A DNA stretch of 64,000 nucleotides from Halorussus rarus (GCF_003369835.1 NZ_QPMJ01000002.1:1240001-1304000), one strand, 5' to 3'. Shown: positions 26,301 to 35,482, counted from the first letter of the stretch. Numbers and translations: made by a program. The notes: a model not told the origin generated them from the sequence alone.

Positions 26301-26912
26301 ATGTCAGTCCACAACGTCACCGCGGAGGCGGAGACGTTCACCTGCAACGCTTACCTGGTGGAGGGCGACCGGACGGTGCTGGTCGACGCCGGCAGCATGC
26401 CCGGCGTCGTCGACGCCGTCGCAAATTACGTCGACGACGTGGACGCGGTGGCGCTGACCCACCAGCACGGCGACCACGTCGCCGAGCTCGACGCGGTGCT
26501 CGACGCCTACGACGCGGACCTGCTCTGCTACGGCGACCACCCGCGCCGGACCCGGAAACTCGACGACGGCGACACCCTCCGAATCGGCGACGAGGAGTTC
26601 GAGGCGGTCTACTCGCCGGGCCACGCCGACGACCACCTCGCGTTCGTCTCGGAGTCGACCGTCTTTAGCGGCGACGTCGTGGTGTACAGCGACGGCGCCT
26701 TCGACGACGGGAGCTTCGGCCGGACCGACATGGAGGGCCAGTCCCGCGAGCGCGAGATCGAGAGCATCCGGGAGATTCTGGACCGCCTCCCGGAGGGCGT
26801 CGAGCACATGTACGCCGGTCACGGCGACGAGTTCCACGGCGACGTCCGCGAGGTCGTCGAGCGTGCGCTCGAACGCGCCGAGCGCCGCGAGCCCAAGTAC
26901 CCCGAGGAGTAG
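26301..26912 (+). CDS. MBL-fold metallohydrolase
   Basis: This 203-residue protein has the zinc-binding THQHGDHVAE (HxHxDH) motif, a second His in SPGHADDH, FSGDVVV with the bridging Asp, and AGHGDEFHG at the C-terminus. These are the metal ligands of the glyoxalase II-like metallo-beta-lactamase fold. The substrate is unknown. The ATG at 26301 is chosen over a start at 26274 because homologous sequence begins at MSVHNVTAEAETF. Confidence 0.9.
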   Translation: MSVHNVTAEAETFTCNAYLVEGDRTVLVDAGSMPGVVDAVANYVDDVDAVALTHQHGDHVAELDAVLDAYDADLLCYGDHPRRTRKLDDGDTLRIGDEEFEAVYSPGHADDHLAFVSESTVFSGDVVVYSDGAFDDGSFGRTDMEGQSREREIESIREILDRLPEGVEHMYAGHGDEFHGDVREVVERALERAERREPKYPEE

Positions 26913-27008
26913 TCGCCCGACGGGGATTCTCGCGACCGACGGGCGAGCACGCCGACGAGCAATCGACAGTCGTTTTACGCTTCGACGCGCCCGTCCGAAT
27001 CCCGACAG

Positions 27009-27314
27009 ATGAAGGCCCAGGAGAAAGTCGCGGCGTTCTTCGCCGAGCACGACATCGAGGGCGAACCGGCCTACCAGATACTCGACCTCGCCTCGGAGGT
27101 CGGCGAGATCGCCAAGGACGCGGCCGACTCGACCGACTACGGCGCGGCGCCGGAGGACCTCGAGGTGAAGACCGACGAGCTCGGCGACGTGCTGTTCTCG
27201 CTGCTGGCGGTCGCCGAGTCGCTGGACGTCGACGCCGACGACGCGCTGGACGAGGCGCTGGCGAAGTACGAGGCCCGCATCGAGGAGACGGGCGACCCCG
27301 GGTCGGGCGAGTAG
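27009..27314 (+). CDS. MazG-like nucleotide pyrophosphohydrolase
   Basis: This 101-residue protein has the all-alpha NTP pyrophosphatase signature: ILDLASEVGEIAKDA (ExxE) and KTDELGDVLFSLLAVAESL (ExxD). Relatives remove pyrophosphate from non-canonical nucleotides. It follows the MBL gene by 96 bases and has its own TATA-like CGTTTTACG near 26969-26977. Confidence 0.9.
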   Translation: MKAQEKVAAFFAEHDIEGEPAYQILDLASEVGEIAKDAADSTDYGAAPEDLEVKTDELGDVLFSLLAVAESLDVDADDALDEALAKYEARIEETGDPGSGE

Positions 27315-27341
27315 GTCGGGGGTCGGCCTCCGGTTCGCGTC

Positions 27342-27524
27342 TCACTTCTTTACGTAGTCGAGCCACGGGACCAGCAGCGCCAGCCACACCACGATGGCGA
27401 CGCCCGACTGGAGCGTCCGATGCAGGGGGAGGAGCCACGCCACCGCCACGGCGACCGCCGCGGGGACGCTCGCGACGACCAAGATCGAAGCGTCGGCGTC
27501 GCCGACGGACTTCGGAATCGACAT
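27342..27524 (-). CDS. Small two-helix membrane protein
   Basis: This 60-residue protein starts MSIPKSVGDADASILVVASV and consists of two hydrophobic helices with a short basic end (WLDYVKK). A GGAGGA sequence six bases before the ATG (27524) is a rare clear Shine-Dalgarno site in this window, suggesting a leadered mRNA. No function is known. Confidence 0.7.
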   Translation of the reverse strand: MSIPKSVGDADASILVVASVPAAVAVAVAWLLPLHRTLQSGVAIVVWLALLVPWLDYVKK

Positions 27525-27638
27525 CCTCCCGGATTCTCGAGAGACCGGAAAAACGGTTGGGTTGGGGTGACAGCTTTCGGTGACTGGCACTGCGGGAGAA
27601 CAGAACTGCTCCGGGACAGGGCCGACGGACTGCGAGAT

Positions 27639-27757
27639 GCTAGCTACTGCCGTCATCGATGTCCAGCACAGCACCGCACCGCGACAGCCTCACGCCTCCC
27701 CAGCCTCCTCGCGCAGTGAGGGCGCGGCCACGAGGGCCGCGCCAGTGCGCGCCGGGG
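27639..27757 (-). repeat. Dispersed intergenic repeat, family 1, shortest copy
   Basis: On the minus strand this 119-base block begins CCCCGGCGCGCACTGGCGCG, contains a GGCGCGGCC...GGCCGCGCC hairpin and GGGGAGGCGTGAGGC, then GCGGTGCTGTG, and ends TGACGGCAGTAGCTAGC. The same landmarks in the same order bound longer copies at 31925-32231 and 54428-54629. It sits downstream of the cupin gene and before the small membrane protein. Confidence 0.7.
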
Positions 27758-27800
27758 ATCAAGTACGAGTCTCGCACCGAGGAAAACTTAGTTCGCGCCT

Positions 27801-28361
27801 TCACTCCCCGTCGTCGCTCACCTCGTCGTCCCAGTAGTCCACCGCCGCGTCCGCCGGGAAGTAGCCGGAGATATCGCGCTCCGCGGAGTCGCCGCCCGGC
27901 GGCGCCCCGGCGAAGACCCCCACCTTGTCGGAGTCGGGGTACCGGGTCACGTCCGGGTCGCGCATGGTCGAGACCACCAGGTAGCGCACCGGCTCCTCGC
28001 CGTCGTTCCGGAGCGCGTGACCGCCGTCCTCGCCCGCCGGGAACGCGGCGTAGTCGCCGGCAGAGACGGTCGTCTCGCCGTCGGGCATCCGGAGCGTGGC
28101 CTCGCCCGCCAGGACGTACAGCGCCTCCTCGTTGCCGGCGTGCCAGTGGTAGGGCCACGCCTCCTTGCCGGGCGGGACCTCGTAGAGGCTACAGCCCAGC
28201 CGCTCGCTCCCGGCGGCGTCGCCGAGCTGTTTCCGCCGGAACGCGTGTTCGCCGCGCTCGGTGGTCGACCACTCGCGGTCCGCGGCGGTGACGATTCCGT
28301 CCCTGGCGGCCTCCGTGCCGCCACTCTCGGTAGCGTCCGCGTCGTCGTCGGTGCTCGCCAT
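27801..28361 (-). CDS. Cupin-domain protein
   Basis: This 186-residue protein has one cupin barrel. Motif 1 is PPGKEAWPYHWHAGNEEALYVLAGEATLRMPDG, with the metal-binding HWH and E, and motif 2 is FPAGEDGGHALRNDGEEPVRYL. An acidic tail follows (DSDKVGVFAGAPPGGDSAERD), a layout common in haloarchaeal cupins of unknown activity. The first 25 residues are low-complexity. The stop lies next to a family 1 repeat. Confidence 0.87.
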   Translation of the reverse strand: MASTDDDADATESGGTEAARDGIVTAADREWSTTERGEHAFRRKQLGDAAGSERLGCSLYEVPPGKEAWPYHWHAGNEEALYVLAGEATLRMPDGETTVSAGDYAAFPAGEDGGHALRNDGEEPVRYLVVSTMRDPDVTRYPDSDKVGVFAGAPPGGDSAERDISGYFPADAAVDYWDDEVSDDGE

Positions 28362-28442
28362 ACCGGGCGTTCCCGCCCGAGGGAGAAGTAACTAGTCGGC
28401 GCGGCGATACTGGAGAAGACCGCCGGGACCGGCGAGCCGCGA

Positions 28443-28592
28443 TCAGGCGTTGCGCGGTTCCTTGCTCTTGGGCCGGAGCTTGCTGTAGCCGCACTTCCGG
28501 CAGTTGTCGGCTTCCTTGGGGTTGCGAGCGTTGCACCGCATGCAGATCATCTTGTCGAGCGTCCGCGCCTCCGCTTTCTCGAAGCTGGCCAT
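28443..28592 (-). CDS. rpl40e: Ribosomal protein eL40
   Basis: This 49-residue protein is the archaeal eL40: a zinc ribbon with [20 protein letters not shown] and a basic tail [12 protein letters not shown]. It binds the large subunit near the factor-binding region. The start [10 protein letters not shown] at 28592 is supported by GTTTAAATG (minus sense, about 28616-28624). The divergent gene at 28685 begins 93 bases away. Confidence 0.95.
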   Translation of the reverse strand: MASFEKAEARTLDKMICMRCNARNPKEADNCRKCGYSKLRPKSKEPRNA

Positions 28593-28684
28593 ACCGACCG
28601 GTTGGCCGCGGGCGCATTTAAACCTTGCAGAATGGGCCGGTCGCGGCGACAAACCCTAACTGTGCCTCCGTCGACCACTGGGCC

Positions 28685-30070
28685 ATGTCGGACGGACGCG
28701 CCGCCGCGTTGGTCGCGCTCGCGGTCGCCCTCGCCGTCGTCGCGCCCGCGGGAGCGGTCGGTCCCCCGGAAGCCCTCGCCCCTGCAGAACCGGCCGGGCC
28801 GGTGGGAGCGCAGGTCACCGCCACCGACGCCACCGAGATTTCGGGCTGTACCGCCATCACGTCGCCCGGCGAGTACGTCCTCGCGGGGAACGTGACCGAC
28901 GCCTCGCCGGCGCGTCCCCGGACCGGCCTCGGCGCCTGCATCGCGATACGCGCCGACGACGTGACGCTCCGGGGCGGCGGTCACGTCGTCGCGGCCAACG
29001 AGACCGGCGCGCCCGGGGTCGTCGGCGTACTGGTCGGCGGCCGCGAGCGACGCGCGAACGTCACGGTCCGGAACCTCGCCGCGACCCGGTGGGGCGCGGG
29101 CGTCGCCGTGCGCGGGGCGACCGGCGCGACGCTGTGGAACGTCTCGGCGCGGAACAACCTCGGCGACGGCATCTTCGTGGAGGGCGCCCCCGAGATCGAA
29201 ATCCGGGGCGGGACAGTCGCCGGGAGCAACACCGGCGTGTTCGTCCGGGACGCCCCCGACGCCAGCCTCGCGGGACTCGACGTCACGGACAACCTCGTCG
29301 GGGTCTCGGTCCGGAACGCCGACGGCGCCGCGGTCGAGCGCGTCCGGATCGACGAGAGCTCGCAGTACGGCCTCGGCGTCTTCGCGTCGGCGAACGCCAC
29401 CGTGGCCGACGCGACGCTCCGGGACGACGGCTTCGCCCACGTGGTCGTCTCGCGCGCCGACGGGGTCGACCTCCGAAATCTCACGATAGGCTCGGAGTCG
29501 GAAACGCAACCGAGGTCGGGAGGCGCGTCGGCCGCGCAGTCGGCCGGGACGGTCGGCGTCTACCTGAACGACTCGACCGGCGTCCGGCTCGCGGACGTCT
29601 CGGTCGCCGACGCGCCGGGGACGGCACTCTACGCGGTCGGGAACTCGTCCGCGGTCGGCGAGCGCGTCAGCCTCGGCGGCACCCGCCTGGCCTTCGAGGT
29701 GCGGGACGTCGCGCTCGACGCGGCGGCCGACGCGCCGCCGCTTCCCCTCACCGAGCGCCGGGTCGTCGGCGCACCGCTCCGCGCGGTCCCGACCGGCGAG
29801 GGCGCCCGCCTGTCGCTGTCGGTCGGCTACGACGAGGCCGCAATCGAGCGGGCGAGCACGACCGAGGACGCCCTCTCGCTCTGGCGATTCGACCCCGGTG
29901 AGGGGTGGCGGCGAGTAGGGTCGGCGGTCGGCGCCGAGGCGAACGCGGCGAGCGCGACCTTCGGGAATCTGAGCGAGAACGGGACGGTCGTCGCGCTCGT
30001 CGGCGAGGGACTCGCGGAAGCGGAGGATGCGAGCGCACGGGACCGGCGCGGCGGAAGCGCGGCCGCCTAG
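28685..30070 (+). CDS. Secreted right-handed parallel beta-helix protein (NosD-like)
   Basis: This 461-residue protein has a Sec-type signal peptide (residues 1-25, [20 protein letters not shown]), followed by [18 protein letters not shown] and about ten repeats of the type [22 protein letters not shown], typical of NosD/CASH parallel beta-helices. A separate C-terminal region ([17 protein letters not shown]) resembles the surface PGF-type domains of haloarchaeal exported proteins, but no clear PGF-CTERM anchor is seen. It probably binds polysaccharide or other surface ligands. It shares CTAG with the tsr3 stop. Confidence 0.82.
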   Translation: MSDGRAAALVALAVALAVVAPAGAVGPPEALAPAEPAGPVGAQVTATDATEISGCTAITSPGEYVLAGNVTDASPARPRTGLGACIAIRADDVTLRGGGHVVAANETGAPGVVGVLVGGRERRANVTVRNLAATRWGAGVAVRGATGATLWNVSARNNLGDGIFVEGAPEIEIRGGTVAGSNTGVFVRDAPDASLAGLDVTDNLVGVSVRNADGAAVERVRIDESSQYGLGVFASANATVADATLRDDGFAHVVVSRADGVDLRNLTIGSESETQPRSGGASAAQSAGTVGVYLNDSTGVRLADVSVADAPGTALYAVGNSSAVGERVSLGGTRLAFEVRDVALDAAADAPPLPLTERRVVGAPLRAVPTGEGARLSLSVGYDEAAIERASTTEDALSLWRFDPGEGWRRVGSAVGAEANAASATFGNLSENGTVVALVGEGLAEAEDASARDRRGGSAAA

Positions 30071-30591
30071 TCGCCGTCGGCCTGCGCCTGCCGCTCGCCC
30101 GCGTCGAGGTACTCCTGCTGGACCGCGACCACCTCGGTCGAGTCCCCGCAGTCGGCGTACCGCCGGAGGGGTTCGGCGTTGAGGTCGAGGAACGTCTCGC
30201 CCCACGTGAACTTCGAGAGGATGCGCTCGGCCTGCTCGCGCTCGTCAAGGATGGTCAGCGCGGCGGCGAACGCCTCGACGGTGTTGAGTCGGAAGGGCCT
30301 GCCGTAGTTGACGGGGTTAGCCGCCACGAGGAACGGGAGCGCGCGGTGGACGCCCGGCATCTCGAAGAGCGCGCGCTCGGAGGTCTCCCACGAGCAGTCG
30401 AGCGCGACCAGCCTGTCGGTCTCGGCGCGGTCGGCCGGCGAGAGCGCCCGCTCGGCGTGGGGGTTGAGCACGATGCCGTAGGGCGTCGCCCCGGCGCTCC
30501 GGTGGAGCTCCGCGAGGTCGAACCGGGCGAGCTTCCGGGCGGTGCACTTGTCGGGGTCGTCGTCGCCCTCGTAGCGGACGTGGAGGTTCAC
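30067..30591 (-). CDS. tsr3: Tsr3-like rRNA aminocarboxypropyltransferase (DUF367)
   Basis: This 174-residue protein matches DUF367/Tsr3, which adds the 3-amino-3-carboxypropyl group of SAM to a hypermodified pseudouridine in small-subunit rRNA. Family landmarks are [53 protein letters not shown], and [14 protein letters not shown]. It adds to the ribosome-maturation genes of the window (rio1, Dim2). Its stop overlaps the beta-helix gene by four bases on the other strand. Confidence 0.92.
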   Translation of the reverse strand: MNLHVRYEGDDDPDKCTARKLARFDLAELHRSAGATPYGIVLNPHAERALSPADRAETDRLVALDCSWETSERALFEMPGVHRALPFLVAANPVNYGRPFRLNTVEAFAAALTILDEREQAERILSKFTWGETFLDLNAEPLRRYADCGDSTEVVAVQQEYLDAGERQAQADGD

Positions 30592-30681
30592 CGGATAGAC
30601 GTAGGTGTGAGGTGTTGAAAAGTCGCTCGGAGGAGTGGAGCTCTCGTTGTCAGTGCCGACAGAATTGAGGAGATGACTGCT

Positions 30682-30750
30682 TCGAAAGCCCCCGGTCGCT
30701 CGCGGTCGCGGTGCTGTGGGGTGGATGAAAGGGGCCGGGCGGTCGCGAGT
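30682..30750 (+). repeat. Dispersed intergenic repeat, family 2, shortened copy
   Basis: This block starts with the same 26 bases as the copy at 25304 (CGAAAGCCCCCGGTCGCTCG and six more), then has GCGGTGCTGTG, which also occurs in family 1, and ends GGGGCCGGGCGGTCGCGAG. It lies in the 168-base gap between tsr3 and the DUF7344 gene. The middle part with CGCTGCGTC is missing. Confidence 0.6.
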
Positions 30751-30759
30751 CGCCGGAAC

Positions 30760-31176
30760 TCAGAGGTCGACGTTCTCGTCGCGGCTCGCGGCGATGTCGA
30801 GGTACGCATCGGCCTGCTCCGCGTAGGGGCCGCGCGCGACCACGCCGTCGCCCTCGTCGTACTCGACCAGCCCCATCGTCGCCAGCTTCGGCAGCTGGGA
30901 GTGGCGCAGCGAGGTGAACACCCGCTTGCAGTGCTCCTCGGACACGAGGTCGATGGGCTTGCCGGTCTCCCACGCCGCGACCGTGTCGACCAGTTCGCGG
31001 AGGTCGAGGTGACCCTCGGCCTCCCGGAGCGCGACCAGGACGTACCGGCTCCGCTTGGAGGCCAGCGCGTCGAAGACGTTGTCCTGTGACAGCGGCGGTA
31101 CGTCGAAGTCGGGCTGGCGCGGGGACGGCCGGGGCGCCGCCGTACGTCCGTTGCTGTCGGCTACGTCGTCGTTCAT
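30760..31176 (-). CDS. DUF7344 (winged-helix-like) protein
   Basis: This 138-residue protein has the haloarchaeal DUF7344 pattern: LSQDNVFDALASKRSRYVLVALREAEGHLDLRELVDTVAAWE, then SEEHCKRVFTSLRHSQLPKLATMGLVEYDE. This looks like a winged helix used for DNA binding. CACTTAAAGG (minus sense, about 31232-31241) may be its TATA element, giving a leader of about 35 bases. Target genes are unknown. Confidence 0.82.
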   Translation of the reverse strand: MNDDVADSNGRTAAPRPSPRQPDFDVPPLSQDNVFDALASKRSRYVLVALREAEGHLDLRELVDTVAAWETGKPIDLVSEEHCKRVFTSLRHSQLPKLATMGLVEYDEGDGVVARGPYAEQADAYLDIAASRDENVDL

Positions 31177-31352
31177 TGACGTATGATAGTCCGCGAGGAG
31201 GGGTGTTTCTGCTGGCTCACTAGTAATGGCCTTTAAGTGTACGTTCGGGGAAAATAGCCGGACGGCGACGACCCGCCCGCGGTGCGGTCGTTCGGCGGGG
31301 TACCCCGACTCGACCGACAGGACTTTTCCGACTCGACCGCCGAGGGGGAGGC

Positions 31353-31862
31353 ATGCGAGAGGCGCTGCGCGAGAGCGCGACCGCGGGGTCGCTGCTGGCC
31401 GTCGTCGGCGCGCTGGCGGTCGCGACGGGGCGGCCGTTCCTGTTCCCGAGCCTCGGCCCCTCGGCGTTCCTGCTGGCGACCCGGCCGTCCGCCCCGACGA
31501 GCGCCCCGCGGCGGGTCGCCGGCGGGCACGCGGTGGGCGTGGCGGCCGGGCTGGTCGCCTACCACGCGCTCGCGTCGGGGATGGTCCTCACCGCCCCGCC
31601 GACCCGGCTCACGGCCGCGAGCGCCGCGCTCGCGGTCAGCGGCGTCGCCTCGGTCGCACTGACGACCGCCGGGATGGCCGCCGCGGACCTCCGGCACGCG
31701 CCGGCCTGCGCGACGACGCTCATCGTCTCGCTGGGGCTGCTCTCGTCGCTCGCCGACGCCCTGCTGGTCGTCGCCGCCGTCGCGGTCCTGCTGGCGACCC
31801 ACCGCGCGCTGCTCGCGGCCGACGTGGCGCCGGTGGGGCCGGTCGCCGAGCGGGCGAAGTAG
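31353..31862 (+). CDS. HPP-family membrane protein
   Basis: This 169-residue protein has about four helices and the family segments FLFPSLGPSAFLLATRP and DLRHAPACATTLIVSLGLL. HPP proteins are linked to nitrite transport in some phototrophs, but their role in archaea is unclear. The ATG is about 29 bases after GACTTTTCC (31320-31328). The gene end is followed by a long family 1 repeat. Confidence 0.85.
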   Translation: MREALRESATAGSLLAVVGALAVATGRPFLFPSLGPSAFLLATRPSAPTSAPRRVAGGHAVGVAAGLVAYHALASGMVLTAPPTRLTAASAALAVSGVASVALTTAGMAAADLRHAPACATTLIVSLGLLSSLADALLVVAAVAVLLATHRALLAADVAPVGPVAERAK

Positions 31863-31924
31863 GGCGGACGGACGCTACTCGGGCGATCGGGACGTATCAT
31901 CGGCTCTCACTCGACACGATTTTT

Positions 31925-32231
31925 CCCCGGCGCGCGCTGGCGTCTGCGGGAGCGAAAGCGACCGCAGGCTCGTGGGAGCTTCGCTCCCACGGCGCGACCG
32001 CCGTGTCGCGCCGAGCGTGCGAGGTCTTCGGGAACGAAGCGACCGAAGGCTCGTCGGAGCATGCCTCCGACGGTGGACGAGCAACGCAGCGGAGTCTCGC
32101 TGAGCGTAGCGAAGCGAGGCTCGGAAGACGAGCGAAGCGAGTCTTCCGGTGCGAGTAGCGCAGTCGGTTGGGGAGGTGTGAGGCGGTTGCGGTGCTGTGC
32201 GGTAACTCATTTGTGACGGCAGCAGCTAGCT
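31925..32231 (+). repeat. Dispersed intergenic repeat, family 1, longest copy
   Basis: This 307-base block begins CCCCGGCGCGCGCTGGCG and ends TGACGGCAGCAGCTAGC, and it holds GGTTGGGGAGGTGTGAGGCG and GCGGTTGCGGTGCTGTG near the end. Between these landmarks are at least four short hairpins, for example GTGGGAGC-TTC-GCTCCCAC at about 31973-31991. It separates the convergent HPP and amidotransferase genes. Compared with the copies at 27639 and 54428, hairpin segments have been added. Confidence 0.7.
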
Positions 32232-32314
32232 CGCATCGGAACTACCGATTCACGCTCCGGAGACGAGGTCGTCAATCCATCATCGAGAGAACAGCAGAAT
32301 CGAATCGAGAACAG

Positions 32315-33031
32315 CTACGCCGAGACCGCGCCGCCCTCGCCGCCAGATTCCATCTCCCGCACCTCGCGGGCGAACTCGCAGAAGTTCTCGAAGACCAGCT
32401 TGGCCTCGCAGGCCGCCCGGTAGTTCTCCTCGGTGATGCCCGCCAGCACCGCCTCCTTGCGCTCGTCGTCGAGCTCCTTGCCCTTCGTGACCGTCTCGGC
32501 GGTCTCGGCGTCGTACTCGGGGTGGAACTGGACGCCGAACGCCCGGTCCTTCCGGAAGCCGTGGTTCCCGTAGTCGTTGGTCGCGGTCTCCTCGGCGCCC
32601 GGCGGGAGCTCGACCACGGCGTCCGAGTGGGTCGTGAAGGCGGTGAACCGCTCGTCGACGCCGTCGAACAGCCGCGAGTCGCCGGTGTGGTCGACCTCGC
32701 GGTAGCCGATCTCGTACTCGCCCATGTCGGCGACCTCGCCGCCGAGCACGTCCGCGAGCAGCTGGTGGCCCCAGCAGACGCCGAGGCAGGGCAGCCCCGC
32801 GTCGATGGCCTCGCGCACCCACGCCTTGGTGGGCGGAATCCACTCCTCGTCCCAGTAGACCGACGACCGTGAGCCAGAGACCACGACGCCGTCGAAGTCG
32901 AGGGTCTCGGGCAGTTCGCCGCCCGTCGCGTCGAACTCCACCAGGTCGGCGTCGAGCTCCCGCCGGAAGTTCCGCCGGGTGTCGGTGGGGTCGTGGGCGG
33001 CGTTCACGAACGCGATTCGCAGTCGACTCAT
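32315..33031 (-). CDS. Class I glutamine amidotransferase-like protein
   Basis: This 238-residue protein resembles the glutaminase domain of GMP synthase. GLPCLGVCWGHQLLADVLGG carries the nucleophile Cys, and FGVQFHPEYDAET the catalytic His and Glu. No synthetase domain is attached, so it may act alone or with an unknown partner; stand-alone relatives are often peptidases or gamma-glutamyl hydrolases. The ORF is complete and the start MSRLRIAFVNAA is natural. Confidence 0.88.
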   Translation of the reverse strand: MSRLRIAFVNAAHDPTDTRRNFRRELDADLVEFDATGGELPETLDFDGVVVSGSRSSVYWDEEWIPPTKAWVREAIDAGLPCLGVCWGHQLLADVLGGEVADMGEYEIGYREVDHTGDSRLFDGVDERFTAFTTHSDAVVELPPGAEETATNDYGNHGFRKDRAFGVQFHPEYDAETAETVTKGKELDDERKEAVLAGITEENYRAACEAKLVFENFCEFAREVREMESGGEGGAVSA

Positions 33032-33144
33032 CGACTACGCGTAGCACGCCCCGTTCAAAAGGGGTTTCGCTACCGGGAGTCCTGCCGGTACCCGTGACGG
33101 CTCGCCGCGAGTCGGGCGCGACCGGCCGCGTCACGAGGGTGGAA

Positions 33145-34122
33145 TCACTCCACGCTGGTGCGGAGGATCGCGCCCTCCGCGGGGTTCTCGTTGGCGAAGT
33201 TGCAGATGAACAGGTCGCCCTCCTGGCTGTCGGCCGTCCCGAAGACGACGTCCGACGGGAACACCAGGCCGTCGTCGGCCGACGCGACCGTCGTCGTCTG
33301 CTGGTCCGGACCGACGCGGACGACCTCGTCGATCGAGTTCGCGGCGACGTACACCGCCCCGTCGCGGGTCTCGATGCCGTCGGCCCCGAAGATGGCCGGA
33401 CTCTCCAGGTAGGGGACGGCGTCGGTCGCGCTGCCGTCGTCCGCGACCGGGGCCCGAACCAGGCGACCCACGTCCTCGCCGGCGTCGTTCGTCGCCCGGG
33501 TGACCGCGACGAACACCGCGCCGTCCGGGCCGAACGCCAGGCCGTTCGCGCCGAAGCTCTCCGTGTCGAGCGAGTCGGCGTCGAGCCAGCCCGACGCCGC
33601 CGTCTCCGGGTCGGTCGCGTCGAGGGGCACCTCGTACACCCGGCCGGCGAACGACTCGGTGACCAACAGGCGTTCGCGGTCGCCGTCGTAGAGGACGTCG
33701 TTGGGGAAGACCTGCTCCTGGTCCGGCGGCGAGACGGCGGCGAAGAACGCGGGGTCGCCCCCGTCCGGCGGCACCTCCCAGACGCCGGTGCCCGCGTCGG
33801 CCTGCGACGCCACGTACAGCGTGCCGTCGGCGCCGACTTCGACGCCGGCCGCGCTGCCCGGCATCGTCGCGACTCGGGCGGCGTCGTCGAGCGTCAGCCC
33901 GGTCTGCTGGGTCTGCTCGGCGGAGAGTCGCCAGACCTCGCCCGCGGTGATGCCGAAGTAGAGGCTGCCGTCGCCGTCGATGGCGAGGTTCTCGGGCACC
34001 GTCTGCTCGCCCGGGATCTCGACGACGGTCTCCACGCTCGACTGGGCCGCGGCCGTCCCGGCGACCGAGGGAACGAGGCTCGCACCGGCGATTTTCACGG
34101 CTGTTCGGCGAGTGAGTTGCAT
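33145..34122 (-). CDS. Exported SMP-30/gluconolactonase-like beta-propeller protein
   Basis: This 325-residue protein opens with a twin-arginine-type signal (LTRRTAVKIAGASLVPSVAGTAAAQ). The rest is a six-bladed propeller with repeats such as NLAIDGDGSLYFGITAGEVW, GVEVGADGTLYVAS, FPNDVLYDGDRERLLVTE and NGLAFGPDGAVFVAV, typical of the SMP-30/gluconolactonase/LRE group. Acidic residues at blade tops could bind calcium. GCTTAAGC (minus sense, about 34150-34157) serves as a TATA element. Confidence 0.85.
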   Translation of the reverse strand: MQLTRRTAVKIAGASLVPSVAGTAAAQSSVETVVEIPGEQTVPENLAIDGDGSLYFGITAGEVWRLSAEQTQQTGLTLDDAARVATMPGSAAGVEVGADGTLYVASQADAGTGVWEVPPDGGDPAFFAAVSPPDQEQVFPNDVLYDGDRERLLVTESFAGRVYEVPLDATDPETAASGWLDADSLDTESFGANGLAFGPDGAVFVAVTRATNDAGEDVGRLVRAPVADDGSATDAVPYLESPAIFGADGIETRDGAVYVAANSIDEVVRVGPDQQTTTVASADDGLVFPSDVVFGTADSQEGDLFICNFANENPAEGAILRTSVE

Positions 34123-34381
34123 AGCAGCGATTAGTCATCCGACATTTGCTTAAGCGCGTCGCAAGCGGCAAGCACGGTAATCGGGGTGGCGAAAATTAAG
34201 GCCGGAGCTCGGTTGGTATTCGCGTCAGGAGCCGCTCCGCAGGAGGAACATCCCGGCCGGAAATAGTAATGCACGCAGACACGACTCGCGGTCGCAGGCC
34301 GGGAGCCGAATCCCCCGTCGTCTCGGACCGCGACCGGCCCCGTGCACAACCTCTTGGCACTGTACCGAGTAGAGCGGGGTG
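34123..34381. other. Divergent intergenic region
   Basis: No gene is apparent in these 259 bases. Two AT-rich elements, AAAATTAAG (34191-34199) and GGAAATAGTAATG (34259-34271), could start the DHH gene transcript, which would then have a leader of 90 bases or more. There is no recognisable repeat. Confidence 0.45.
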
Positions 34382-35431
34382 ATGAGCAAAGCCGAGTCCC
34401 TCTTCGACCTCCTGGCCGGCGGCGAGGAACTCACCATCGTCTGCCACAACAACCCCGACCCCGACTGCCTGGCGAGCGCGCTCGCGCTCGGCCGCATCGC
34501 CGCCCACGCCGGCATCGACGAGCGGCGCATCCTCTACAGCGGCGACATCTCCCACCAGCAGAGTCGGGCGTTCGTCAATCTGCTCGACCTCGACCTCACC
34601 CAGTTCGACCCCGCGAGCGTGCGCGACCGGGCCGAGGACAGCCTCGTCGCGTTCGTCGACCACTCGGTGCCGGGGGTGAACAACGAGGTGCCCGAGGACG
34701 TGGAGATAGACGTCGTGGTCGACCACCACCCCGCGGAGAATATCGCGGCCCGGTTCGTCGACCACCGGGAGGCCGCGGGCGCGACCGCGACCATCATGAC
34801 CGAGTACGTCGACGCCCTCGACGTCGAGTTCGACGAGACGCTGGCGACCGGACTCCTGTTCGCCATCCGCCGGGAGACGCTGGGGTTCCTCCGGGGCGTG
34901 ACCCGAGAGGAGTACGGCGCTGCCCAGTTACTCCACGACCACGCCGACATGGAGATGCTCCGGCGGCTCTCGACGCCCGCGGTCAGCGGCGCGACGGTCG
35001 ACGCCATCGCCGACGCGGTGGACAATCGGACCGTCCGCGGGTCGGTGCTCATCTCCCACGTCGGCCGGACGAGCGAGCGCGACGCGCTCCCGCAGGCCGC
35101 CGACTACCTCGCCACGCTGGAGGGCGTCGAGACCGCCATCGTCTTCGGCCTCGTCGACGACGAGATCGAGCTCAGCGCGCGCTCGACCGACACCCGAGTC
35201 CACATCGGCAACGCCCTCCACGACATCTTCGACGACGTCGGCAGCGCCGGCGGCCACCGCGAGATGGCCGGCGGCCAGGTCCCGCTCGGGGTGTTCGCCG
35301 ACCTGACCGCCGACGGGACAGACGCGGAGCTGGTCGACATCGTGGTGAAGGTGATCACGAACCGGCTCATCGCGGGGCTCAAGCTCGGCGACGACGGGGG
35401 CGAGTCCGGAAGCGGGAGCGATGGGGCGTAG
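34382..35431 (+). CDS. DHH-family phosphoesterase (NrnA/RecJ-like)
   Basis: This 349-residue protein has the DHH domain: TIVCHNNPDPDCLASALALG, FVDHSVPG, and the DHH triplet within VVVDHHPAENIAARFVDHR. The C-terminal DHHA1 domain ends SAGGHREMAGGQVPLG, with the substrate-binding GGH. Relatives are oligoribonucleases, pAp phosphatases or cyclic-dinucleotide phosphodiesterases. A GTG one codon earlier is an alternative start. It is a single gene without clear partners. Confidence 0.9.
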   Translation: MSKAESLFDLLAGGEELTIVCHNNPDPDCLASALALGRIAAHAGIDERRILYSGDISHQQSRAFVNLLDLDLTQFDPASVRDRAEDSLVAFVDHSVPGVNNEVPEDVEIDVVVDHHPAENIAARFVDHREAAGATATIMTEYVDALDVEFDETLATGLLFAIRRETLGFLRGVTREEYGAAQLLHDHADMEMLRRLSTPAVSGATVDAIADAVDNRTVRGSVLISHVGRTSERDALPQAADYLATLEGVETAIVFGLVDDEIELSARSTDTRVHIGNALHDIFDDVGSAGGHREMAGGQVPLGVFADLTADGTDAELVDIVVKVITNRLIAGLKLGDDGGESGSGSDGA

Positions 35432-35482
35432 GGCGCGGTCGCCGAATCGAGGGGGACGCGAGTCCCGCGCCGGCGACTCGCC

